From: Branchiostoma floridae
Lineage: Eukaryota > Chordata > Leptocardii > Amphioxiformes > Branchiostomatidae
Assembly: GCF_000003815.2 (NCBI RefSeq)
Contig: NC_049991.1
Span: forward strand, 20,781,762-20,845,761
Reading direction: 5' to 3'
DNA length: 64,000 bases
In this document: positions 12,201 to 23,200 of the stretch, piece after piece
Layout of the letters: the number at the start of each line of letters is the position of its first letter
Numbering within the stretch: position 1 is the first letter of the stretch
Translations under genes and position numbers: made by a program
Notes under the pieces: model-generated
What the model saw: the letters and a program-made list of their open reading frames with translations, nothing else
Told to the model about the DNA's origin: nothing
Database searches by the model: none

Positions 12201-15200
12201 CTAAGTACCATTAAAATGCTAAAGGTGTGGTGCTAATCTCAAACTTGGGAAGAAAAAAGAACTGCCAATTACGTATCCATGGAAACCAGACAACCACAGG
12301 GCTAAGATGTACAAGACATGTTCTCCTGACCTTGACCACCTCGACCTTGTTCCTGTCAGCCCTGTTCCTTCCCCGCCAAGTGTCCTTAAGACGAGGGTCC
12401 CTGGCTGCGTAGGTGGGTTTGAAGATGATGTTGGGCACCAGCTCAGGGGGTAGGCTGAACTTGTTCTGAAACAGAAAAATTCTTATTTAAACAAGCTAAG
12501 AACTTACAGAAGACTTAAGCATACATATGAGCGAGAAAAATATCTCGATATACAAAATTTCTATCACCGCTGAGCCATGACTAAACTAAGAATTAGCGAC
12601 CATTCACTACAAATTGAAGTTGGTAGACACAGCAAGACTCCTCCAAATGACAGAATATGTACATTTTGCAACGATAGATGTGTAGAGAATGAAGTACATT
12701 TTCTTTTAGAATGCCCACTATACACCGAGATGCGCACATCCCTCATAAATACACTACAACTAGATAATGAATATGTGTGTTTAAGCAAGGAAGAAATGTA
12801 TAATTACATTATGACGACTAATAGATACAACGCACTTGAAAAGATTTGTAAATTTGTTCACACATGTTTCAAAAAGAGAGAAGAGACTACGTAGATTTTA
12901 GATGATATAAGATGTAAACTGTTTCACGTATACTTAAGTTATCCAACCCAATGCATTTAGCCCATGGTGGGCAGGAATATGCAATAAAGATCATTGTCAT
13001 TGTCATTTAAGTACCATTAAAGCTCATCTATGTTGGTAGTAATCATAGTACAATGCTAAACTTCCTTCCAACACAAGGCATACACGGATCAAGTTTTCAA
13101 CAACCAGTGTCGCCGTCTTCGGGATCAAAATATTAAACATGTTTAGTGCACAACATGTACAATGTCAGAAAATGATGTGAGTACCTCTCTTCAGGCTTGC
13201 TTCTGAAACTATGACTACTAACTTCAAGATTAGAGTCTTGTATGTATCCAGAGACACATGAAAAACAGGCCGTAGCCTGAGTGCAATTTTTACCCTCAGA
13301 CTGGTAAATAAAATATAATAAAATAAACAAAACAAGCAGCACAGCAAAAAGATTCATTACATATTTTTCTTACACTCAAACACCAAGACCATGCAGCAAA
13401 TTTGACTGGGTGTAACATTACAAATTACTCATTCTTTAAAATGTATTCTAGTAGGTCTCTGGGGCAGTACCCAAATAAACACAGTTGAAGCCCAGAGTTG
13501 GACTCACTGGACAGATCAGCCGCATAGAAGCATAGTGTAAAGACTATCCGACTACTGCCTACCCATGTGACAGGGATCCCAGCAGCAGTATAATCAAAAA
13601 ATGGATACGATACATATAGAATACAACATGGTGTATTCCGTATCGCCCAAGGTGTCAGCCCGACCGCGGGTCGGATCGCCCGAAGGCCGGAGGGAGGGTG
13701 ATCTGACCCGCAGGAGGGCTGAGACCGAGGGTGATGCGGAATACACCGTGTTGTATTTTATTTATGTCATACCCACCTGAGAAAACCACTGTTTTGATGC
13801 GAAATGCGCCAGAAGTTGAACAAATTTGTTGCCCACGAAAAAAAAGCGTTTCAACAGTAATGTTCTAACGTCCGAATCAGGTATTCGAACTTTCGATGGC
13901 GCCGTACTCGGCCCACTCGAAACAGTTCGATTTATCCGAATGGAACCCGTGTGATAAGCCCGGGCCGTACTGAAAGTTATCAGCCGGTCCGGAACATCCG
14001 TATCGAACGTTTTCGCGTCACATGTATGACATAAAATACAAATTCCAAGTTAGGGTGCACAAAATGCAACCTTATAATACCTTATCCATATCGAGCCGTG
14101 TGATACTTGTCAGGTGTTTCAGCGCCCCGGGAACCTCCCTCAGCTCGTTACAGAACAGGTCCAGCGTCCGCAGCTGCCGGAGCTCTGCAAAGGATTCTGG
14201 GAGCTCCCCCAGCATGTTGTTGTCGAGGCGGAGGTCGACGAGCGACGACAGGCGGCCGAAGTTGCTAGGCAACAGCTGCAGGTGGTTTTTGGACAGCTGA
14301 CAGAACTGAGACAGGTACGGTGGAGAGGGAGGGAAAAAAATGAATCACTACATTAAGGCACAACCAGGGAAGGACAAGACATTCCATAACAAGTTGCCAT
14401 TGTAACAGTGTATAGCACTACTATTTAATTGCTTAGGCCTAGGAACAAAAAATGTTGTGTTTCCTGCTCCAGTTCTGAAAAAAGTAGGGTCAGTAGGTGG
14501 TATCTCATCTACTCGTCAGCAAAATACAAGATGTTTATCAGTTTCTGTTGATTTCTAAGAAACCTACCCAAGAATCATTTTAAACAGATGTTGTCAATAT
14601 GGGCTCTATTACATTGGCAACTTAGATCTTGAGTTGCACAAATATCATTAAGTCAAAGTTAGGGAATATTGACTGCAAGTTCAATGACAAAATACAAACT
14701 CAAATAACACTTGGTCACCTTTATCTGCGGTATTTTTTTTAATATTGCAGTTTAATATCACCATCTGTCGACTTGACGTTTCTAAGTAGTGTTTATTCAA
14801 AACAACAGATATAGGTGAACTAGCGTTACATGAGCATAAAATCACAACTGTCAGAAATCCACCTGCAGGTTGCTTAGTTCACAGAAGGAATCGGGGAGTT
14901 CCTTGAGCCAGTTTTGCCCCACGTCGAGGAACTCCAGACTGCCAAGACTGCCGAAACTGCCCGGAAGGTGCGTGAGCTGGTTCTCGTCAAGGTGGAGCGT
15001 CTTGAGGTGTCTCAACCTGCCGAAGTTCTCGGGAAGGGCGCAGAGCCAGTTTCCTGCGGAGTATAAGAAATCACCTACAGGTAATTAAGAGAAAAGAGCA
15101 AACCAAAAAATAAAAGGGGAAAAAAATAAGGCAAGTTTAGACAATGAATCAGTGACTCAAGCAAAGACGATGTTATGTATTGGTGACATTGAAAAAGCAA

Positions 15201-17319
15201 GGCATTTGTTATCACTTGAGTTGAGTGTGGAAATACAGAAGAAGAACTTTACTTGACTTACTTTACAGAAGAACTTTATTGAGTTTTATTGCACAACATG
15301 TAGGAGTAAGTGCTTTTTCTACATAGGGACACTACAGTCCTTACGTTCTTAGCTATAGGACTGGACGTTAAACTACAGCCTGCTGTTCATTGCAGATGCG
15401 TTTCCTGTTTCACTACCTACCTTAGAAAAATCTGATGATCCTAGCCTTTTTCTGAGTGGGCAGTGGAGTCACATAGTTTCCAATTAGAACTTTTTTCCAC
15501 CCACCGTTCTGGAAGTGCCTCCGCCCTGGTTCTCTGATGGCACTCCCAGATGGAAGGTTAGGGTTAGGAGTTGTTTGTTTGTTTGTTTATCTATTTAGGT
15601 TTACTCACCGTTCTGGAAGTGTCTCCGCTCCAGTTCTCCGATGGCACTCCCCAGATGGAGGCTCTCCAGCGACCCCAGCTGACCCAGCGAGGCGGGTAGC
15701 GCCGTGATGAAGTTCCCGCTCAGGTCCAGCAGCCGTAACGTCCGCCCGCTGCGCGCCGGGAAGGACTCTGGGAGCGGCTGGTTCATCAACTTGTTGTCTC
15801 TGGAATTAACAAATGGAAAAATATATTTCAGCACTGAACTTGAGAGCACAAAGTGCAGGGTTTACGTCTCCAGGACCTGTCCCTCCATTCCAGAAAAACT
15901 TGAAAATGACATCAAACTGATGAAAAGAATGTTTTGTAAACTTCAAATGACAGATTCAAGAACAGAATTCAACAACATGCAGGCTCCCAAACAATGCGAA
16001 CAATGTGTGTGACGATAAAAACAACACTTGAACGTTAAAGCTGGAAACAGTCGTGTTTCATATTCATAAGCACTTTTGATCAAGAGCACACAAAATTACG
16101 GAAGAAAGGGGAAGAGAGCGAGAGGAAGGCCGAAAGAGATATGGAGGCGCTGCATAGAGAAGGAGGTGAAGAAGAGGGGTTTCTCTTTGGATGAGGCACC
16201 AAGAGTTGCTGCCGACAGACAACGATGGAAGAACTTCCTGAAGCCTTACGTACCACTAGGTACAGAAGAGGATGGAGTGCGTGAGTGCACACAAAATTAA
16301 AGCTTTGCACCTTATTGCTGACTGTGGGCAACATTTGAAAATACATTGTACTTACTTATTTGAAAATAAACCATAAATATTTCAAGATTTACATGTTGTC
16401 AAGTATTCTGTCTCAATGATCTATTTTCCTTATGAACTATGAAGTTTCTGTTAAAGATGTCTTTAGACTTCTAATTGCCTCACCTCAGTGACATTTCTTG
16501 TATTGATGACAGGTGCCCAACCCAAGGAGGTAACTCCTTCAGCACATTGTTGTCTACATACAGTTTCCTTAAGCAGTGGGAAGATTTCAAGTCTTTGGTT
16601 AAAAAACTTAAGGAGTTTCCAGACAGTTCCACTTCTTGAAGTTGCGGAAGATCTCCAAAACTTTCAGGAAGGCAAGACAGTTTGTTAGTACTGAGGTTCA
16701 AGATTTTAAGACGAGAAAGTCCCCCGAATGACTCTGGCAAGGTTTCCAACTTGTTGTTGGAGGCGTCGAATCTCTCAAGCCTCCTTAAAGACCCGAACGT
16801 CTTGGGCAACTTCTTGAGGTGATTCTCATCAATCATCAAAGTCTCCAAGTGTTCTAGATGACCGAAGTCAGAAGGTAACGTCCTCAACTCGTTGCCAGTC
16901 AGGTAAAGCAGTCTCAAGTCTTTCAGATCTGAGAAGGAATCGGGAAGTTCTTGGAGACAGTTTTCGCCGGCGTGGAGTTCTCTTAGCAAGGTCAAGTTCC
17001 CAAATAAGGTGGGGAGTGTCTCAAGGTCGTTTCCCATGACAGAGAGGACACACAGGTGAGTCAGGGTGTGACATAACTCACCAGGTAGGAAGGTAAGACT
17101 GTTATGGTCTAGTATTAACTTCTCAACATGTGTCAGGTTTAAGACAGACTCAGGGAAAGAAGACAGATCCAGAGACTTCAGACACAAGAGATGGTTCTCC
17201 TCCTTCTCTACATTGTTGCTTGGTGAGAGTTGTTGGTTCTGGAAACTGGACAGGACGGTTTGAAGGCTCCGGTCGGCGGTGAGGTCTGGTTCCTCGTCAG
17301 GGTCGTTCTTCACTTCCAT
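9282..17319 (-). CDS. Leucine-rich-repeat protein, 8 exons, 714 aa
   Basis: Coding exons in transcript order are 16484-17319, 15609-15799, 14863-15053, 14081-14305, 12331-12465, 11093-11393, 10458-10562 and 9282-9442. All junctions are GT/AG and phases agree (2,1,0,0,0,1,1); the sum is 2145 nt including TGA. The start is the first Met of the long exon (MEVKNDPDEEPDL). Residues ~45-480 form about 18 short 23-residue LRRs of the pattern LxxLxLxxNxLxxLPxxFxxL, like the SHOC2/Ras-group cytosolic LRR proteins. No signal peptide or membrane segment is seen, so it is probably intracellular. After the LRRs come a basic stretch (exon 5), an acidic run DEEEEVEDEKDG, five to six SHT(R/K/S)VEGSH-like repeats (exon 6) and a conserved-looking tail ending in EDGQFDDAEEDML. 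I do not recognise the orthologue. LRR proteins of this sort are usually interaction scaffolds. Confidence 0.85.
9470..9630 (+). repeat. Dispersed repeat with (GACA)n tail
   Basis: The segment GCTAGGGGGCCCACTATCGA with following text ends in a GACA microsatellite at 9597-9623. A diverged relative lies at about 44215-44340 (GCTAGGAGGCCCATTATTGA) and a scrap at ~20640-20700. The microsatellite tail suggests a retrotransposon 3' end, which is inference. Confidence 0.6.
9680..10140. repeat. Duplicated segments plus inverted-repeat element
   Basis: Two kinds of structure overlap. Direct imperfect duplication: the text around 9692-9800 resembles 9838-9900 and 10020-10080. Near-perfect foldback: the arms at about 9911-9945 and 9975-10010 carry GTAGTGACCGCTGGCTCA and its complement TGAGCCAGCGGTCACTAC, with TAGCCTGAGTACC at one edge and GATAGGCTA at the other. 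This is a small non-autonomous foldback (MITE-like) element inside the last LRR-gene intron. Confidence 0.7.
11471..11663. mobile_element. Small TIR element (TACTGTAAA ends)
   Basis: The left end TACTGTAAAATTTAATGCA and right end TGCATTTACAGTA are inverted. The interior carries several copies of ACCGCGAAATTAAAACC and complements. The length of ~193 bp and TA at both edges fit a mariner-type MITE. It lies in the intron just upstream of LRR exon 6. Confidence 0.7.
12570..13012 (+). mobile_element. Non-LTR retrotransposon 3' fragment
   Basis: An ORF fragment at 12577-12894 has the CxxC...HxxxxC zinc-knuckle typical of LINE ORF2 C-termini (ICTFCNDRCVENEVHFLLEC). It is followed by ~110 bp of untranslated sequence ending in repeated ATTGTC units (ATTGTCATTGTCATT), a common LINE tail. 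It is 5'-truncated, carries no reverse transcriptase core, and sits in an LRR-gene intron opposite to the gene. Confidence 0.75.
13621..14040. repeat. Nested foldback element
   Basis: The inner palindrome 13621-13756 is nearly perfect: ATACAACATGGTGTATTCCG at the left pairs with CGGAATACACCGTGTTGTAT at the right, around a GC-rich centre. A second inverted pair, TTTTATTTATGTCATAC (13757-13773) and GTATGACATAAAATAC (14024-14039), brackets ~250 bp of GC-richer sequence. It has the look of a composite non-autonomous DNA element in the intron before LRR exon 4. Confidence 0.7.
15489..15557 (-). pseudogene. Partial duplicate of LRR exon 2
   Basis: The segment CCACCGTTCTGGAAGTGCCT onward matches the 3' end and donor side of exon 2 (15609-15670) over ~58 bp with a few substitutions. 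The splice donor context is present, but the rest of the exon is missing and no acceptor is visible, so it is a dead exon fragment ~110 bp downstream of the real one. Confidence 0.75.
16086..16299 (+). mobile_element. Short retrotransposon insertion with 13-bp target duplication
   Basis: A 188-bp insert (16099-16286) is flanked by the exact direct repeat GCACACAAAATTA (16086-16098 and 16287-16299). The insert is open in one frame and encodes a GRPKxxWRRCIE...LDEA...DRQRW tail, the pattern seen at the C-terminus of some LINE ORF2 proteins. It therefore looks like a severely 5'-truncated LINE copy in LRR intron 1. Confidence 0.75.
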
Positions 17320-17364
17320 TTTCCTGGTTCAAGACTCTTCCTGAAATTGTGTAGAGAAATCCGT

Positions 17365-17460
17365 CGATGTAGGTTAGACATCCAGGTAATAAGATTTTCA
17401 AAAACCATATCCAGTTGCTTGAGTAACTTTTTGGTGTAGAGAAATTGATACAAAAGATAA
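17365..17460 (+). mobile_element. Penelope-like element end fragment
   Basis: Carries the family end motif AGGTTAGACATCCAGGTAA, shared with 22045, 29785 and 50665 and inverted at ~23807. It lies just upstream of the LRR start codon (5' leader or promoter). Family assignment rests on the copy at 50.7 kb that retains coding sequence. Confidence 0.6.
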
Positions 17461-19337
17461 TAAAAAATTACGAAAACGAGAACTCCGGTCACTTTGACTT
17501 TAGTGCAAGCATTAACATATTTGCAATGTATTAATTCTGTCATTTAGCGCTAAGCGAATTGATCCACAGAAACATCCTGTCAATAATGTGTAAAAGAATT
17601 ATTGTTGACAGGAAGAGGGACATTGTCAATAGCTGCATGAAACATACGTAACTTTTTTATCTTCCCTGAACAAATAAGAGATCACAAGCTCCAATAACAC
17701 AAGACAATTACAGCTACTGTCTAAAGAAACACAACAGAAAATTTCCGCCCATGATTTGACATCTGGAATAGATTACGACACTTTAAAGTGAAAGTATTTA
17801 GGACGCTGTCTCGGGAAGAACTTCCGATCCGTCTGATCTGGCCCGTAAGCTGTTGAAGTGATCTCCCTCTCTTTTGAACCAGGCGTCACACAATCAGAAA
17901 ATAAACGTACACAGAAGCGACCTTTACGTGTTTCAGAAGTTGTTCGCGCTGTAAACTCACAGAGAAAGCAAAGAAAAAGCAAAATAAACACATTCAAACC
18001 TACCGCTCTCCTGACACAACACAGTCACGCTTGGACACGGCGGCGGTCCCAGCATGCACCGGGACTACCCCAACGCAACCAAACAGACTTGAAATGTGTT
18101 ACAAGGTGATCCCTTCATTAAGATTAAAACGATTTTAGATTTCAGTTAGGATGAGAATAAAATTATGTAAATTTATGACTATATTGATTTATGATATAAG
18201 ATCATTTGTAAGCATATATATTTGATTTGTCTTATTTGTACTGCTGCCATCATTTCTCCGCTGAGGTCAAAAGTGAATGACCTAGCAAACGTTGAACGTC
18301 AGGCCACCGGCCTCAGGTAGGAGTTCTACACTTGAAGGAGGCTTCACAAGGCGTCTTGAGGCTTGACACCTGTCCTGACAACACGGTCGTTTCTGTAAGT
18401 GTTTAGTTATTCAATGTATCGCCCGAATTTGGAGACTGGTCGCCAGATATTCGTAGAATCTTGATTTTTGTGTGTTACATCATCACATCCTTGATGGAAT
18501 AAACTGACCTTGGCTTAAGGTGGCATGACACAGTTTTTCGCCTATGGGTATTTACATCGTTAAGGACCCCAGGGTGAGGAGGTTCCACGCCTAAAAATTC
18601 ATAGCACAGTGTGCACAAGCAATTAACAAGAATCTCATTTGTTGAAGTCCAGCGGCCCTGGTTCAACCTACAAAATCTGAAAATGAGCATAAATTCGAAG
18701 TTGCGAATATTGCCCTTGTTCTCTTGTAACAGCCACATTATTTTACCCCCAGTGGAGGTCATGGAACTGCAGGCGACGCACAGGCAGAGCCCGGTATTAT
18801 AAACAGTATCAAGACGCAAATTCCCGCCGGCCGAAGAAGCAACGTAATCCAACTTATTAAGGTATACAGTCTCAAAACTGATGTATTCCTCTACCATTCA
18901 CCACAGTTTCCACCTTGCTGTTGTATACGAAAGAATAAATGGCCTAAATTGCAAGTACTGTGAGGCACTTCTTCATACTGGAACTTCTATTGAGGACGGG
19001 GGTCGCCCATAAATACTGTGTTATAAACACAACCTTAAAAAGTCATAATTTTATAACTGACTGTGGGTAACTTATTAGAAAATCATGATTTGTGGTATGT
19101 CGACAGTTTTAGTAAATGATAGACACATGTTTAAATAGTACTAATGCACATCAGGAGTTAATTTGCATGATTGAAGAAGTTTTTAAATCTGTTGTATTTC
19201 ATGATAGATTAATGTCTGACAGCTTCTTGCGGCCTTTGGAACTTAACGTTTTAAAAGTAGATGTGAGCATCATTCAGATTGTGAACATTACTAGTAAACA
19301 ACTCAGGCACTTCATACATAATCTATAAAGAATGAAT
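17461..19337. other. Intergenic interval between divergent genes
   Basis: Separates the LRR start (17319, minus) from the hydrolase start (20251, plus). It probably contains promoters and non-coding first exons of one or both genes, but no core-promoter motif is convincing. The minus-strand ORF 18475-18897 (140 codons) has no motif I recognise and no splice context, so it is not called. Confidence 0.4.
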
Positions 19338-19580
19338 GACGTCAACATTGTATCCCTCGATCCCTCGATCTTGGAAGTTAAGCAACGCGCGGTCCGGAAA
19401 GTACTTGGATTGGAGTCCCCCGGTCGGACCAAGGATGTCTGGATTGCTGTAGCCTCATGAAGCTTTCCACGAAATCGTCTTCCAGGAGGGACGTAAAACG
19501 GGGGTCCCGTGCTCGAGGAGGTGCCTCAACCACGTTAAACAGCCCCATTACCCACACTTTGGGTACCTACTGGCTGCAAA
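19338..19580 (+). mobile_element. 5S-rRNA-derived SINE (SINE3-like)
   Basis: Positions 19338-19456 (~119 bp) read as a diverged 5S rRNA. TGGAAGTTAAGCAACG matches the 5S box A region, GTACTTGGATTGGAG the box C region, and it closes with TGCTGTAGCCTC. It is too diverged to be a functional 5S gene. Directly after it, GGACGTAAAACGGGGGTCCC and CACGTTAAA match the body of the tRNA-headed SINEs at 24.9, 33.5 and 58.2 kb. Confidence 0.75.
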
Positions 19581-20250
19581 AATACACCCTTTTATTGCTT
19601 GAGTCCTCATCTTGCAGTTGTTTTCCAGGTAGACAGGGGGCGCTCATCACATGTCCATCAGCCGCAGTATTTCTCTTCTCCGAAGGCTTCAGTTTATTCC
19701 TGTAAGTTTCGAAGTGACTGAATCTGGATTGCAGTTATTATGTAATATATAGTAGGTTCTCTCCAATGACTTACATTATTAACAATATCACTTTTAAACT
19801 TTTTATGTTTCTATGAATAATAGAAATCTAAAACTGAAAGGTTTATTACAACAGCTGTCAGACTTTCTAGTATATTATTATTATACAAGGCTCTATCTGT
19901 TATTGTAATTGATTTTGAATGGAAAGTCAATCAATCAATGAGCCTTCAATTGCACAACAATTACAGCAAGCGCAATGTCTTGCAAGCCATTTATATGTAT
20001 GCTGACCAACAAGCCTACAATCTACACTATTGTTTAACAGCAAGTACTGTATTTGGTAAACAGTCCCTCTCAATACTATTAGGCTGCCTGTAGTTCATGT
20101 TCAGTGGGCCTTTTTCAAGTTTTTGTCACTGTATTGGCTGATATATTGAACGATGGTTTTCATTTTTGTTGGTTAAATATCATAGGAAATGTGCTATTTC
20201 CTCTCCAGACCTTAGTAAAGGCTTCCAGTCGCACAAAGAGCTGCAAAGCG

Positions 20251-23200
20251 ATGGCTATGAGCACAAGTGACGGGGATGTGTACGTTGGGACAACAGAGAG
20301 AGGTATGGTGTGATATACAGAAGAAGAAGAAGAACTTTATTGCACGACAACTGTAGAGGATACAGTGTTTGGCAACTTGTACATACAATACACACAGAAC
20401 AGTTTAACTACTAGTACATGAGTTCTAAGTGACTAATCTATTTTACACATGGTATATAATATTTACAATTAGGCTATCATTATGTGCTGGTTCATGATAG
20501 TATAATAACAAAGTATATTAGTCATTACCAACCACACTATGTACATCTCTCATACTATATTCTTCCCAAATGAAATTGCTAGGGGACCCAAACCCTTCTA
20601 TAGCAATTAGTCACGGCCACATGATCAGAACACAAATTTAAAGTTCTACTGCAGTACTGTAATAAGCAGCTCGGTGTACAAAATCTCAAGCCATTTCCAG
20701 GTCTTTTGGAGACCTGTTTCCAAAATTTATCGGCAGTTGCTTGAGTAGCTGCTATCTTGTAATCTCNNNNNNNNNNNNNNNNNNNNNNNNNNNNNNNNNN
20801 NNNNNNNNNNNNNNNNNNNNNNNNNNNNNNNNNNNNNNNNNNNNNNNNNNNNNNNNNNNNNNNNNNNNNNNNNNNNNNNNNNNNNNNNNNNNNNNNNNNN
20901 NNNNNNNNNNNNNNNNNNNNNNNNNNNNNNNNNNNNNNNNNNNNNNNNNNNNNNNNNNNNNNNNNNNNNNNNNNNNNNNNNNNNNNNNNNNNNNNNNNNN
21001 NNNNNNNNNNNNNNNNNNNNNNNNNNNNNNNNNNNNNNNNNNNNNNNNNNNNNNNNNNNNNNNNNNNNNNNNNNNNNNTTCCCATTTGCCACAGCAAGAT
21101 CTGCTTGGAGATTAGCTATCTTGCAGAAAGTAGACTTGTTTGATCTAAGACTAGCAAGAAATATAATTTAATAGAAAATTACCTCTTTGACTGTATTCCC
21201 AACCCCCCTCCCCTACCCCAGGGTTGACCCAGGAGCTGCAGTTCCCAGTGCCCTGGGGTCACATCGCGGCGAAGGCGTGGGGAGATCCGCTCGGCCGCCC
21301 CGTCCTTGGTCTCCATGGTTACCTGGACAACGCCAACACGTTCGACACCCTGGCGCCGCTGCTGCCGAAAGGTATGAGTTTCTATGACCAGCTGCAGGTT
21401 TTTTTGTTGAATGTTTTGCATGCATGGCTCTTCTTCCGGTAATGTCCAGCTGCCGAAGAATCGGCAATTACTCAGACATGTATATGGGTCAGAGGTCACC
21501 ACTGTGTGGTTTACTCATCAATGGTCACCCTTGAGACGAAGGTGGTCAGAGATGGGCACTGGACAGTGTCCAACCAGATGAAACTATTTACAGATGGTTG
21601 AAGATCCCTTTAATGTTCCTGTTTCAGACCTGTACTTTGTGAGTGTGTTAGTAAGCTGGTTGAAGATCCCTTTGACATTTCTTTTTCATTTCAGACCTGT
21701 ACTTTGTGAGTGTGTTAGTAAGCTTGTTGAAGATCCCTTTGACGTTCCTGTTTCAGACCTGTACGTTGTGAGTGTGTTAGTAAGCTTGTTGAAGATCCCT
21801 TTGACGTTCCTGTTTCAGACCTGTACCTTGTGAGTGTGTGTAGTAAGTTGGTTGAAGATCCCTTCGACATTCCTTTTTCAGACCTGTACTTTGTGAGTGT
21901 GGACCTCACGGGCCACGGGCGCTCCTCTCACCTGCCTCCCGGGATAAGCTACAAGACTTACGAGAACTACCTCGTGGACGTGCACAGGGTCGTGCTAGGT
22001 CTGTTTGTTTGTTTGTTTGTTTGTTTGTTTACTCTTATGTCGATAAAGGTTAGACATCCAGGTTATAAGATACAGGAAATAGCAATTACTCCTGCAACTA
22101 GATATGATTTTGGAAACGGTCAGACATTTCAAGTAGAATCTTTTGTCAGTTATTGAGTGATATTGGTTTACTCTTGGTTTTTTGTTTGCAACTTAGTGAA
22201 TATGCCTGGCTGTAATTCTATAAGTTTGAATAAAACCAAATCTTTTCAAATGACACTGATAATATTGATTTTTGTCTGTACTTTTCAGCTTTAGGTTGGA
22301 AGAAGTTCTCTCTGATTGCACACAGCATGGGTGAGTGTACAAGAACAAACGGTTTAAATGATGAGGTACATCAGGGATAAACAAGTCCACTAGCCCTATA
22401 GTCCCGGGCAAGTGAAAATGCCAATCAGGCAAGTGCATGTCCTTCCCCACTTGTCTGATCGGACAAGTTAGCTTTTCTCCATTGAGTGAGATTTTGATGT
22501 ACTTGCTACTTTTCAAAGTCATGACATCAAGCATTGGTTAACGTAGAAAATAGAGCCAATAACAAAAATTCCATTGAAGGCCATGAATATACGTAGAAAA
22601 ATGTCATTTAGATTTCGGGCAAGTGAAAATTTGGTTCGGGAAGTAAATTTTTTAAGTACTTGCCCGATAGGACAAGTCAATTTTAGAAAACTTGTCCAAC
22701 CCTGTACATGCAGTCACTTTCCAATCTTTTTTTTTGCAAAATTATTGTAAAAACCTATTAAATTATTGCCTAATAACTGCTTTCTCCTCTGTCCACTGTT
22801 ATACGACTCTAGTGGCCAGCACACATAGGAATGGGCACTTTGTTTCTTTTTTTCTTTTTTTTTTGGTTATTGGTCCTTTTCGTGCTGGTATTGTTCTGTT
22901 CAATCACATGTACATGAATTTGTGCATGTAAGAACCCATGCCATAAATTAGAAAAATGGTTGATATTTGATAGTTTGACCATTAATTTTGTTGTGTATTT
23001 TATCAACTTGTTTCTTTTTTTTTCTTGCTCCAGGAGCCGGTATTGCAATGACGGTGAGTCTAGATCTGGTCTTTTATTGTATCAAATAATATAGCAAAAG
23101 GAGTATCATTCTTTTCATATAAAGATTTGTGTCAATAATTGAAGGTTTATATAATTAACTATAATTATTAATCTTTATTTATGTCCCTGCCCATGTGGGC

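Noticed and set aside
18475-18897. 140-codon minus-strand ORF
   Set aside because: No recognisable motif, no splice or start context, and it sits in AT-rich intergenic sequence.
19338-19456. Functional 5S rRNA gene
   Set aside because: Only the internal promoter blocks and 3' part match; the 5' third is diverged, and a SINE body follows directly.
20579-21115. ORFs of 121-172 codons around 20.6-21.1 kb
   Set aside because: They are open only because the N run is translated as unknown residues.
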